Assembly (NCBI GenBank): GCA_033032175.1
Contig: CM065318.1
Location: 1,178,001 to 1,242,000, forward strand
Source of the DNA: Saturnia japonica
Lineage: Eukaryota > Arthropoda > Insecta > Lepidoptera > Saturniidae
Length of the DNA stretch: 64,000 nt
Reading direction: 5' to 3'
The notes below the pieces were generated by a model. It was not told the DNA's origin. It saw only the letters and a program-made list of their open reading frames with translations, and did no database searches. The position numbers and the translations under genes are program-made. Positions 35,991 through 47,570 of the stretch are shown piece after piece (within the stretch, counting starts at the first letter, position 1; each line of letters begins with the position of its first letter).

Positions 35991-36517
35991 TGTTTCAATA
36001 TATATTATTGATATAAACTTATATATTTGACACTCAGACTTATATTGTAAGTATGAAAAGGCACAGTAGACGGTAAAGTGGGAGTTTTAAAATAATAATC
36101 CTCCCGGAAAAACAACCCGGACTTGTCCGTGTCGACGCATTCGGTTATATTTTTTGTTGTAAAGAAAAAATAAATTCTAAACTGTTTTTGTTACGTGAGT
36201 CCTTAATTACACAGGGTTTCGGCCTTATATTTGTTCGCGGTTGTTCTAACGAAATAGGGTTACAAATAATTAATCACCGACCGCACCGCTGGTACTTTTT
36301 ATATGGTGTCTTGTTTTTTCATTACTTCTTCAATCTCGTAATATGAATTTTAAAAAGTATTAAACATTTTACTCTCTATTTACCTTTGGAAGTAATATTT
36401 GTTTTGCCATTTTAAATCGTCACTATCACAGATTTAAGAAACACATTATAATTTGTTTTTAAATTTCATGTCTACACGAAATTTCTAAGTTCATCGCGTG
36501 TCATACATTTAATTAAA
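35991..36517. other. AT-rich non-coding stretch
   Basis: Nothing recognised. Confidence 0.4.
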
Positions 36518-36869
36518 CTAGCGATCGCCCAATGATCGAAATTCGACCATTGACTTTTTAATCATAGACTATTTTCTGTTTGTCATTTGCAGTATGAACC
36601 TAAACAATGAATATTATATCACTTGCTTTCACTTTTCATTGAGTGACAACGTTAATACTTTGGAAGGTCAAGTGCCATTGCACTGGTCGGGTTAGGATTC
36701 GCAGTATTAATTAATTTAATATATTAGTAACAGATATTATAGATAAATTTTAGCTTTCTGCATTCCTTCTCCATATAAACTTTAACCTTGCCAAATCTCA
36801 CAGTGTTCCGTGCACGCAATACGCTTAAAAATGGGTAGAAAGCTTTTGCTTCACGTATTAATATATAGA
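36518..36869 (-). mobile_element. non-autonomous Helitron-like element, copy E
   Basis: This copy has clean ends. On the minus strand it starts TCTATATATTAATACGTG directly after A and ends in CTAG directly before T. GGTCGAATTTCGATC lies before GGGCGATCG, the expected place for a Helitron 3' hairpin. It is 352 bp with no coding capacity. Confidence 0.8.
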
Positions 36870-37011
36870 TAAAATTATGTGAAGTAGAGGGCTTTAGCTT
36901 TCATATTTTAGTAAATCTTTACTTACGAATATATAGAGTCACGTGAAACTCATGAAGAAGGCAAGGTGAAAAATAACGAAGTTTTTAAACACTTCTTTTT
37001 TATATAATTTA

Positions 37012-37735
37012 CTAGCTGGTGCCCGCGACTACTTATCTAGATTAAAAGTCAGCTGCTGTTACTTTTGAAATTGTAATTTTATAATTACTGCTTAACTTAT
37101 ATGAAAAGGCTTAATAATATAATTACATCCGTTGGTATTGAAAATGCCGATGATTGCCGCGAAGAAGATTTATTTGAATTCCACACAGTAACAAATTACA
37201 CGAACTCACAACACTGTTATATATTACACTGTGGTTTCGCTTCCTTTTATCGTTCGTTGTTATCGCTTTATAATTCAATACTGAACTGCTCGGAGCCGCG
37301 CCTGAGTCGCTTATATACCTACACTAAACGACCGCAGAAACATCGTGAAGCATCGCGACTTTTCTTGATGTTTACTTTCAATGCCTACTCGATGACGCGA
37401 TGGAAGCGATAAGTCCTATACATGTGTGTGTAAACTGCGATGTTTACACAAGAATGCGTCGCTGTTGTTTACGACGCGAACATTACTTTGAAGTCCTCAG
37501 AAGTTTGTAGTTGCTTCGAGATATTTCGGGAACAGGATTTTTCTATCTTTTTAATCGGATTGTAGCAGGTCGTAACAATATGTAGGCTAAATTACTGTAT
37601 GAAAAATCTCTATCTGCTCATGAAAGTTTCGTTAAAATCGGTTTTCGGCTGATTCGGAGATTAGCTCGCACTAACAAGATAGAGAGATGGGCAACAATTT
37701 TGGATTTGGGTCTTATTAACGTGCAAATAACCGTT
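37012..37735 (-). repeat. interspersed repeat with CTAG end
   Basis: The plus strand starts CTAGCTGGTGCCCGCGACTA and ends with a block AAAGTTTCGTTAAAATCGG, then GATTCGGAGATTAGCTCG, as in 57470-57560. A 103-codon frame (37101-37412) inside it has no recognised domain. The two ends look like one element of about 720 bp. Confidence 0.5.
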
Positions 37736-37800
37736 CAATATGATCACAAGAAAACAAGATTTATTACTTAAATTAAAACTCACTTTTTTATTAAAAAGCC

Positions 37801-38034
37801 GTCACTGGAGGCCTAGCAGATGTGAAACATCGAAGGAAGCTCCCAGAGGGTGTCCCGACAATTCCTCTGTAGGGGGTCAGTGGGGTTGCAGTGATTATTT
37901 TCATAATTGTATATTCATAATTTCATAATTCATTAAATTCCATCATATAGCGTGGCGATGAGTCGTCACGGCCTGTATCGCCACGCCAACAATCAGGTTT
38001 ACCCCTCGCCTATAGATGTTTCACATCAATAATT
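37801..38034. mobile_element. hairpin-rich element bounded by GATGTGAAACATC
   Basis: GATGTGAAACATC (37819-37831) and its reverse complement GATGTTTCACATC (38015-38027) bound about 209 bp. Each 13-mer is itself a small palindrome (GATGT and ACATC arms). Inside is GCGTGGCGA (37950-37958) pairing with TCGCCACGC (37978-37986). The same hairpin occurs twice at 43671-43795, and the outer motif recurs at 43631 and 45081. No coding capacity. Class unknown. Confidence 0.5.
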
Positions 38035-39489
38035 CGTCGGTAAAAATTCGCTCGAACTTTCAGACATGAAATCGATGTTACATTTATTTGATTGAAATTC
38101 TTCAGTAAGTAGATAGGTAGGGCTGACAAATCAAAATCATGGAACTTATATATTTTGTAGTTTTATGTAGGTATATATTGTAAAGTGACTTTTTGCATAC
38201 GGGTCAGTTCACATGTGTCAATATGTGCACGGGTTTCCCGACACGAGCTTAGTGTTTGTCTGTTTACGTAGGATGCGCAAATGTAACAAAATTTTAATAA
38301 TACGGATATGAGAAGAACAGATTCCCGACAGGGTCTGTATATTTTGAATTCAAACCATTTGCTGTTTGATCTTTGATCGTATGTTTCATCATGGAAGCTT
38401 TGATATTCTTCCTTATCTAACCTGCGGCATGAAATTTTAACGTCTTTCATATGAACCCCAAACTCCTAAAAAATATTATTTACATTTCTATAATATTCGT
38501 GTCATGCAATTTGTTTATTTTAAATTCCAAAACACTATTAAATTATAAGAACTGAATAAAATACATGCGTTGACAAAAACACTAATACTTGAAAATGAAA
38601 GCTCGGCACTCCTAGAAAATGTACTAGACAGCAAGATCCGGAAGACAAATACGTTTAAATTATTGTCTATTTAATTTTATTAAACGTACCAATATTCAGA
38701 GTAGTTATCGGTTCATTAAAACTTCTAACATCTTTGAAACAAATATTTGAACCCCAATACGTATACGGATATTTTGTTATTTACCATATGATACGAGTTC
38801 CCGTAGAATAGGTACTGCCTTAATTTGCGAGATAACAAGGAGATTAGTCTGATGATAAATGCGGCGGTGAAAAAATTTCGGCGAAAGAAACTACATCCTG
38901 CAATAAAGCATATATGTACTGCTTGCTTGGTTTTATAATACTCTAAAATTGAAATCTGTTTCTAAGCATATCGATCTGTTCCATCAGAAACAAGTTCTGC
39001 AGCTACGGTAATATTGCTTAACACCACATTAGATGTGATTTTAATCATATGCAAGTATTGGTAAGTATTATTAATATTCTTTTGTTCTTTTTTCTTTTAT
39101 TCTTTTCCTAGCGGAGATATGACGAGGATCTATACTACCAATGTTAATCGATTTACTGCATAAGTTATAAATAAATAAATTTCTATATGTCCTTATGGAT
39201 ACATTGTAATTGGTATATAGGGTAAATTAAATTTCACAGAGCAATCAAAATTCAATTGTTTCAAATTGTAAACTCCCAAAGTGAAACTTAGATAATATCA
39301 ACTGAGTCGGGGTTGGTCTGCGTTTTGTTGAATACATTGCGATTGTTTGCGTTTATGTCGCCATTAAAACTTTACCAGACGTTTTGGGAATATCAGCTAA
39401 CGTAATAGTACCTACGAAAAATATATGGAAGTCGTTATTTTTTTACACTAAGTTTTTAAACATTTCGCACGTTACTGAATTTACATAAA
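38035..39489. other. AT-rich non-coding stretch
   Basis: No gene supported. A 95-codon minus-strand frame at 38163-38450 has no recognisable domain. Confidence 0.4.
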
Positions 39490-39847
39490 CTAGTGTTCGC
39501 CCAATAAACGAAATTCGACCAACCACTTTTTAATCATAGATTATTTTCTGTTTGACATTTACAGTATGAACCTAAACAATGAGTATTATATCACTTACTG
39601 TCACTTTTCATTGAGTGACAATGTCAATATTTTTGGAGGTCTAAGTTCAATGGCACTGGTTAAGTTAGAATTCGCAGTATTCATTTATTTTATTTATTAT
39701 ATTAGTAACAGATATTATAGATAAATTTCAGCTTTCTGCACTCCTTCTCTATATAAACTTTAACCATTCCAAATCTCACAGTCTTCCTTTCACAGAATAC
39801 GCTTAAAAAGGGGTACAAAGTTTTTGCTTCACGTATTAATATAATGA
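39490..39847 (-). mobile_element. non-autonomous Helitron-like element, copy F
   Basis: The minus strand begins TC after A, keeps ATTAATACGTGAAGCAAAAA, and ends with GGTCGAATTTCGTTT, GGGCGAACA and CTAG before a T. It is 358 bp. The right arm of the 3' hairpin is partly mutated compared with copy C. Confidence 0.7.
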
Positions 39848-40884
39848 TAAGCTTAAAAATTGATAATATCTACTTATTATACCTAATTCTTATAATACCT
39901 AAATCAAGCGACTTCGACGAACAATGCTCTCAGAATTATGGATGACTTTAAGAGAGATACATATCATTCGCTGTAAATCTAAGTCGAATATTAATAATAG
40001 ATATTGAAAGGAAAATTAATCATTTAATTTATATTGATGTCTTCATAAATTTATAGATTTGAATAGTCAATCATTTCACAATCACGTTCTTATTAAAATA
40101 TTTATTGATGATATCCCAGGATATATAATTTATTGTACAAGCTAGCGCTGATTAGACAATTAAGTAAGGGATGGATTGAAACTGTAACAATATTTTTTAT
40201 ATTAGCACGCCAAAGTCACGGTGCTCTGCTCATGGTAAGCTCTGTACAATCCAAAAACAACGGCAAGTATCAAGAGATCACTTATCTGCAGCTGGTCGTC
40301 GCTGTCATGCTACCCTGCAAGTCATTAAGCAGTTGGGTATATATCGGCTGTACCTGGAACGGGACACGCTTAAGCGTGCCATTATGACTGGCGTTAGACC
40401 TGATGTATGGTGGTTGTAATGCAGTCGGACATAATTGTCTTGTACCATCACCAGATAAAGAAAAGAATGAAAGAAAGAAAAAGTATTTATTCGACAATAA
40501 CACCACACAACACATGTTTTAATAAAAAACAAAGCATATAAATTGACACAATAAATGAAGTGTTGCATGGTATCGAATAGATCCCTGTCTCAGTATAATT
40601 CTGCAGGCCTACAAGCACAAGCTCTGCAGCGGTGATATTGTCTGACAGGGCCTGTAGGCATGTACAACCTCACGGACGGACGCAACAACAATTTTAATTA
40701 ATCAAACTAAGTAAATAATCGTAACATAATAAGAATAAGCAAGATGTGTGCCATAATATATACATCTCCCAACTATATACTGCAATATAATCATATTCTA
40801 TACATTTCGAGATAGACAGCCCACCACTTGAGATAACAAACTTTAAAATGTTTGTCTAATCAGACTAAAAATAAAGCAATTGAA
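39848..40884. other. non-coding stretch with possible LINE tail
   Basis: No gene supported. GAAAGAATGAAAGAAAGAAAAAGTATTTATT (40452-40491, read with gaps) looks like the antisense of a poly(A)-signal tail. A nested inverted repeat lies at 40583-40650. Confidence 0.35.
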
Positions 40885-40955
40885 GCAATGATGGGCTCAG
40901 TTCATAGCCTTTACGGACTTCGCGTCGATCGACGTGAGGTCGAATTCCTTGCCAA
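40885..40955 (+). repeat. tRNA-like (SINE head or relic)
   Basis: It contains ATGATGGGCTCAGTTC as an A-box-like block and GAGGTCGAATTCC as a B-box-like block. GCGTCGATCGACGTGAG is shared with the minus strand of 5140-5217. No functional tRNA fold is supported. Confidence 0.45.
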
Positions 40956-43624
40956 ACAACAATATGTGTGTTCCGGCAACTGTACTTGAGAGGTAGTCTT
41001 CCACTAGGCTTAGCGTGCTACCGTTACTTAAGATCAGGTGAGATTGTGGCTACAACGATTAACCTATAACTATTAAAAAAAGGTATCTCCAGCTAGTTTT
41101 AGCCCATTTTTTTTTTAAGTTTTAGTCAAAAGGGTAACTTGCTATATTTTCGTATCAATCTTGTATTGATCAAGAAAAATCGCTAATATTCGGTTTTTCA
41201 CTTTAATTGCATTCGATTTTAGATAACAAATTAGACAATAAGATAGCTCGCTAAACTTTGAAGATGATCTTACAAAAACAGCTCTTAGAACCACCGATAG
41301 GCACTTAGTGATTGATTTATACTTACTAGAAGTGTGGTAAAAAATTTTTTACACTTAAAGCTTCAGTTCTTTACAGAATACGAAATTTTTCCGAAACCTT
41401 TCCAGATTGTATAATCACTTAGCTAAAGCACACAAACGTCACCGATTTCAAACAAAACGTAATATATCAAAACTTGAATATAATGCATTATTATACATAT
41501 GGAAAACCGAGGAACATATACGTTTATGGCATCATTAAAACTTTTGCAGTCAATTCAGAAGTTGTGGCAAACGAAATTCTACGCAAAATGTAGGGTGGAA
41601 CAATTTTGAAGATAGGTGAGCGAGCGATTTCAACTAAAAGTAAGTTAAAACTTGCAACTTAGAGTTATGAAAGTTAGGGACTAGTTTAGGGATCCGGAGT
41701 GCCTTGCCGTTCAATACGAGAGACAAAAAAATTTTCAGACTAACGCAGGCGTCCTAACAAGTTAACAACGGTTTACCCCCGTTTTTAGCATTTGAAGCAA
41801 ATGACCCACTCCACTGTTTTAGGTGAACTTCCAATTTCCCTTTTTTGAATCTATAGACTTTCATCTGCAATAATGCTAAGCTCATATACAAATTGCTTAG
41901 TCTACAAAGTTTATCAGGCCGTTGCCAACTTACAGTGCAACCCATTTATTTAATCTTGAAGTGTAATGTGATGGTTTTTGGTTTAATTCTTAAACGTAGG
42001 TTATTTGGCCCTATAGTAAGTAATTTTGGCGGGTTTTTAAGTGATGTAGTTTGATTATTGTGCACAAGTGAAAAGAATTATAAATATCCTATATACGTTA
42101 CTATGGCAGAATTGTTTGAGAACACATTTACTAATAAATAAAAGGAAGAAGTACTTTATGTTGTGGCGCCTCATACACCACTACTTTTGTACTGGCTGTT
42201 TTAGAACCGATATATTAAAATACTTAACGAGATGAGAGATATCAATTTAGACTGTTGGTTTCACGTCACGTTACTTTGAATTGTACTATTTCTTACCAAG
42301 TAAATATGCTAGCCCTACTGATCTAGCGCCTCATTCGTCACTATGCTATTTTTATTAAATTTTATTTTGTAATTATTGAGAACGAAGTTGGCAGAAAATA
42401 AACTATAACAATTTAAAAATGAAATCCCAAGTGTCGCATGTTTTTTTCCTTCTATTGCAATACTCCACAACCTAAAAAGCAATAAATTAACACGGAATCT
42501 ACTCGCATTAATCATTAAGTTTAATTCATTGTCAAAATTATATAACCGTAGTTTAAATAATACCTTAACGTAAATATTATGTGTTAAGAAATCAAAATTG
42601 TTACATTATTATTAACTATCCATTTCTTACAGTAAATAATTGTTTAATTTAAAAAAATAGAATAGCGCACAAATAATATATATCCTTTCACTTTGACAGA
42701 GACTTTAGCACAACAGCATGATTAATATTGTTGCTAGCAATTTAAATTCTTGTAGTTCCGAAAACATTAATTTTTACTCCTTTTAGTCGTACTGAATACA
42801 GTGGCAAGGGAGTACTGGAAAGTCTTAAATATGATTTTCTATCATCGGTTAAATACAAAGGGATCCCAAGAAGGAATGACGTCAGCCAAGCAACCGGTCA
42901 TAGATTATTAAGCCAAATCTTTGTTCAAGAAGGAAGAAAAGATTTTGTGCCAAAACTATTATTTTGGGGTCAAGAGCAAAATAAATAGAAGTTGTACATA
43001 TAAGATATACAAATAATTATAGATAGATAATTGAACAAAATATTGTTCAATGAAAACATACTTTAACGTTGTTTCCCATAGTTAGATTTGCGTGAACACT
43101 CCTGTTTCATAACTCGCTCGTCGTGAATAGGCTGCGTCTAGATCTTCAAGGCTTTGAAGATGAATAAATAAACATAAAATGGAACGCGACATGTCTCCGG
43201 GCTGATATGGCTTATTTATGCAAAGTCGCACGATTGATCTATATATTTTGTGAAAACAGGGTAAAAAACACATTATGCTGAATTTATTATATAATATTCT
43301 CGAATACCAAATAGGTCAATCTGCAAAAAATATATAGAACATAGGTAGACCAAACCTGCCGTTGCCCAAAAGATAGAATCAACAGAATATTTTTGTCAAG
43401 AGACTTTTTTCCGACTTTCGCTCGGTTATAAAAAGTTATCTGTGACACAGGGACGTATTTGGATGATATAGAAAGGAAAACATTTTTAGACAATAATTAA
43501 TATAAATTTATTATTTTCTTCCCACAAAATAACTATATATTAAAATGTTGCTTGGTAAATAGAACCACTACATACCTGGTAAAATTTTATTTAAAGTCTC
43601 CCGTGATAACTAATCTAATGTCGT
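40956..43624. other. AT-rich non-coding region
   Basis: No gene supported. All open frames here are short and lack recognisable domains. Confidence 0.4.
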
Positions 43625-43630
43625 TTTTTT

Positions 43631-43850
43631 AATGTGAAACATCTATGGGCGAAGCTAAACCTAGTTGTTGGCGTGGCGATACAGGCCGTGGTGACGCCTC
43701 GCCACGCTATATGATGGTATATATGTACTATGAATTGGCGTGGGTAAACCTGATTGTTGTCGTGGCGATACAGGCTATGGCGACGCATCGCCACGCTGTA
43801 AGTTGGAATATGTATACTATGAATGATGAAATTATGAATATACAATTATT
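43631..43850. repeat. tandem pair of hairpin units
   Basis: It starts at AATGTGAAACATC. Two units about 89 bp apart each carry the same inverted repeat: GCGTGGCGA (43671-43679) with TCGCCACGC (43699-43707), and CGTGGCGA (43761-43768) with TCGCCACG (43788-43795). The flanking AAACCTAGTTGTTG and AAACCTGATTGTTG mark the unit start. The inverted version occurs at 37950-38027. The short frames on both strands come from this palindromic structure. Confidence 0.65.
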
Positions 43851-43855
43851 ATAAT

Positions 43856-45080
43856 AATTGAGTTGTCGCGAATTCAAATTTTTTTTTTAAATTTAGTTTT
43901 TCTATTTTGTATTTAATAAAACTGAATATTTATATAAAGAGTTATTATTTTATGGAAAAAATTGTAATATCTTTTCATTATGCCATATCTGAGTATTTTC
44001 ACAAAATTGGTACAACTGTCCAAAATATGACTTAAAAATGAAACTTGGTAATTTTCATTTTCTATTTTTAGGATTATATTTTTATTGCTCTTTTATTTAT
44101 TAAACCTAATTTGGTTTTTAAGTCCGAATGCTATTTTTTTAAGAAAAAGTGGAAAATTAGCAACCAAGTCTTGAAATCATGTCCGTTTCGTTACCAAAGT
44201 TAAACTGAAGCTTTATGAATTTATAACATCAATAAACCAAAGTACAATGCATTTCGAGAAGATAATTATTTCATTTTAAAGTTTCTCAACAGTAACAAAA
44301 CCGAAGTAACACAGAGCTTACTTCTTTGATTAAAATGATTTTAACAGCAATTCAATTTCTTGGTTTAATGTTAATATTGCGCCAAACTACTTTTTTAAAG
44401 CCAAAACATGATTCAAACGTTATAAAACAATGTAGTTTAAAGTATAAGTATTAAATTTTTAGTAACATAACTCAATATAAATTTCTACTCAAGTTGAGTC
44501 CGAACACACGTCTGCTCGCAAATCACTCTGTAACCAAAATGTATATTACTTTTTAAGATGACGTCCAGATATCCGCTTGATATTTCCATTTTGAGATATA
44601 TAAAAGGCAAATTGGTAAGTATTATATTATCCGGAAATTACGGAAGTAGGGGACAAACCCTTAAATTAATTTCAAAATCGTTAAAAGGTTATTATTCGTA
44701 ATATAAATTAATTTAGATGATAAAGCAATATTTGCATTTTAAATAAAAACTCAATGTATCGGGAGAGCCAAACAGAATAATTGCGAAAAGTTTATTTAAA
44801 TTACTGAATATTATCTGGGGACAGCCCAAAACTATGGGTACTGTTCCATAATTTAATATTTTTTGTAAATTGGTTTATTTATTACATCATTACAGATTTT
44901 ACAAATTGTACACAAAAATCCACAATATTTAATTCCTATCCAAATCTACTGCTATAATGTAATATAATTCCAATAAAAAAATACGAAGTTGAAGGACAGG
45001 CAAAAACCTTCATAAAAATGCTCATCTGATTCCTGTCGTAATCTGTTCTTTTATACATATAACTTATACAAAATAATTTC
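43856..45080. other. very AT-rich non-coding stretch
   Basis: Nothing recognised and no usable open frame. Confidence 0.4.
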
Positions 45081-45345
45081 AATGTTTCACATCTGCCAGG
45101 CGTCCCGTGACGCTACATACAGAACCTATGTACCTATGTGTAATGATGTGTGTGGGTAGCTAAGTGATTGCAAGTGCAGTGTGACCTGTATCACGCGGGC
45201 GGCTGCCACGCTCAAGGGTTTCACACCGAGGAACGGACCTAGGCTTGAGTTGCCGCGGGAGAGGGAGGTCACGGCGCTGCACTGTAGCGTGTGCTATAAC
45301 TGGTGTTTAGGTTGCAGTCCAGTTGGCACAACTGTATTGTTCTGA
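45081..45345. repeat. GC-richer segment starting with the 13-mer motif
   Basis: AATGTTTCACATCTGCCAGG, then CGTCCCGTGACG, matches the inverse of 37801-37831, extending the similarity about 18 bp beyond the 13-mer. The rest (to about 45340) is GC-rich with CGCGGGCGGC and GCCGCGGGAGAGG and is not recognised. Confidence 0.45.
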
Positions 45346-46689
45346 AATTGGAAAAGTTAAGGCGTGTTATTGATTAAATGTAACACTTCTGCTACGTGAC
45401 TATTCTGAGTTTCGCCCACCCTTCTTTAGTAACTCTGTGAACAAATAAATTATGAAAATTCTTCAAAGTTATTGTTTAAAATACGCGATATCATTTTAAT
45501 TACTCAGTCCGTACCTGAATACTAAAGCCGAAAATTCGCAAACCGTTCCGTAAAATAACCGATGGCTTCTTATAATCAACCGAGGCCTAGTTCCCTTGTT
45601 TATTCCTCGCCAAATTTGTGAGTTAGAGAAACTTTTAATGAAGCCATGACACAGGTTCGCCGTTCCTTTGATCTGATCATGAGTTTTGGTATTAAATTAC
45701 GCTTTTTTGAAGACAAATTTCAGTAAGATTAATAATTCTGTAACATTCATAAGTTTGTTGATGTCGTCAAAATAATATTATTCCCTTTTTATATCCATTA
45801 TGCTATATTACATACAATAAATTATAAGAGGAAAGATTATTTTTTTTTGTTTGTAATGGATAAACTTAAATCCTACTGCGCACCGATTTTAAAAATTCTT
45901 TCACCAATATAAGGCTACAGTATCAGCGAGTAACATATGCTATATTATAATTTGAAAAAATATTTATTCCTGATAAAAATGTCGATAGTTTTACACAAAG
46001 TATAAAAAATCGCCTACACGGGTGCGTTGACTATGTTTGTCGTATAAAATTAACACGGGTGAAACCGTGGGGTAACTCTAGTGTTATAATATAGAAAAGC
46101 TACATATATACGGCATAGTAAGTATCTTTGGTATTTGTAATAAATATGGACCATAACTGAAGGGAATTGTTTTACTATGGTATCTCCCGCACTATGTGAA
46201 TTGTAAGTTTCATCAGTAATACCTTAATACATCTTACTGTGAGATTTACAGCAGATAATACAAAGTAAGTATCAATGCCATAGCAAATGGTAAAAGCGAA
46301 TGGGAGGACTCTATGTCAACGGAATGTTTGGACGTAGCAAATTAGGCTATGGGAATTATACTAAAGGACCGTGATACACCCATACCTGCAGATAGCATAT
46401 TAAACATCAATAGGCGGGTATGCCGATAAACTACGTATGATTATGTCTGCTTGTAGTTCCATTAGTTCGAAGTGTTCATTCGATTTGTTGACACAAAAAT
46501 AGCTCTTGCAAAAATAATTGAAAAAACCGTTTTATAGTGAACAATCGAGGTGTCATTTGTGCTTAGTTTGGAGATAAGTGTTTGTTATTCGTTGTGATCT
46601 AAAAACATTTGATAAACTACTGATAAGTCTAGGGCTCAGAAGGTTTTTTTTTTTTTAAATTAAGGAAACTTTATTTTCTAATACCCTCA
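45346..46689. other. AT-rich non-coding stretch
   Basis: No gene supported. A fragment near 46025-46080 (ACACGGGTGAAACCGTGGGG) resembles the CTAG-ended interspersed repeats. Confidence 0.4.
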
Positions 46690-46798
46690 ACTTCTAATTA
46701 AATTATCGTGCCGTGTTTCTGTCAAGTTGACAACTTAAATCAATTTTGACTTTTGTGTCCTCTGTCAAATTAACACTGCCTTCTAGCTGATTAGCGGT

Positions 46799-46803
46799 TC
46801 AGT
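46799..46803 (+). promoter_or_regulatory. possible initiator of the LINE internal promoter
   Basis: TCAGT matches the arthropod Pol II initiator and sits where the transcription start of a short-5'UTR LINE is expected. No well-placed downstream promoter element was clear, so this is an inference. Confidence 0.3.
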
Positions 46804-46853
46804 GTTACCTCTGCTATAAAAAGTTATAAAGTGTGGAAGTAATTGAATAAATC

Positions 46854-47570
46854 ATGGCTCAATGCTTTAAGTGTGATGTACAAATTCAAGATGATAAGAA
46901 TTCTAAAATAACATGCAAAGGCTGCAGGAGGGCAGTATGTGTCAAGTGTAGTGGATTAACTGCAACTGAACTACGTGTGTTTGGTCTGCAAAATCCTAAG
47001 CTATCGTACTTGTGTGATGAATGTGAGGAAGGATTGAGACAGGTACCAGAGTTACGCAAGTTGGTCACCGAACTCCAACATCATGTGCAAGAGCTCAGTA
47101 AACAACGCTCAAATGCTATAAACCTGGACATGGTGATTAATGAAATTGAGGATCGCAATAATCGTAGCCGCAATGTTATCATGTATGGATTATCAGAGTC
47201 TAGTTCGACTTCCTCGGTAGACAGAAAGCAACACGATAAACTCTCAGTAACTAATACATTTACTCCACTCCTTATACAAGAACCAGAGATAGTTTCCACG
47301 TTTCGCTTAGGTAAACCTTCATCCAACAATGGTAAGCCTCGTCCACTCAAGGTGGTACTAGCTAATAAACATGGTGCTATTAATGTTCTGAAGAATAAAA
47401 GTAAACTACCTAAAACAATCAGCGCTCAGTCGGATATGACGCCCTATCAAAGAGACCAACTTAAGACACTTCGTGACGAGTTGGCTGAGAGGGTTGAGAA
47501 AGGTGAGAAAGACCTGACCATTAAATATATAAACAAAGTTCCCAGGATTGTGAGTATCACAAAAAACTAA
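46854..47570 (+). CDS. LINE ORF1 protein (PHD-like zinc finger, coiled coil, RRM-like)
   Basis: This is a 238-residue nucleic-acid-binding protein of a non-LTR retrotransposon, expected to coat the element RNA. Residues 4-57 hold eight cysteines in four CxxC pairs (C4/C7, C21/C24, C29/C32, C54/C57). This resembles a PHD finger with Cys in place of the usual His. Residues 58-90 (for example LRKLVTELQHHVQELSKQ) look coiled-coil. RNRSRNVIMYGLSES-type sequence begins near 103, and FRLGKPSSNNGKPRPLKVVL lies downstream, both typical of CR1/L2-type ORF1 proteins. The ATG at 46854 is chosen because the first CxxC follows three residues later. The last codons are ACA AAA AAC TAA, which creates a slippery site overlapping ORF2. 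Confidence 0.85.
   Translation: MAQCFKCDVQIQDDKNSKITCKGCRRAVCVKCSGLTATELRVFGLQNPKLSYLCDECEEGLRQVPELRKLVTELQHHVQELSKQRSNAINLDMVINEIEDRNNRSRNVIMYGLSESSSTSSVDRKQHDKLSVTNTFTPLLIQEPEIVSTFRLGKPSSNNGKPRPLKVVLANKHGAINVLKNKSKLPKTISAQSDMTPYQRDQLKTLRDELAERVEKGEKDLTIKYINKVPRIVSITKN
47561..47570 (+). promoter_or_regulatory. putative -1 ribosomal frameshift site with ORF1 stop
   Basis: A-AAA-AAC at 47561-47567 is in the ORF1 frame as AAA AAC and is followed immediately by UAA (47568-47570). A slip of one base back reads AAA AAA CTA and enters ORF2. A-AAA-AAC is an established efficient -1 slippery heptamer. A strong stimulatory structure just downstream is not obvious by eye, only a 4-bp CAGT/ACTG pairing. 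Confidence 0.5.

Noticed and set aside
37101..37412. 103-codon frame as a gene
   Set aside because: It lies inside an interspersed repeat with a CTAG end and shows no domain.
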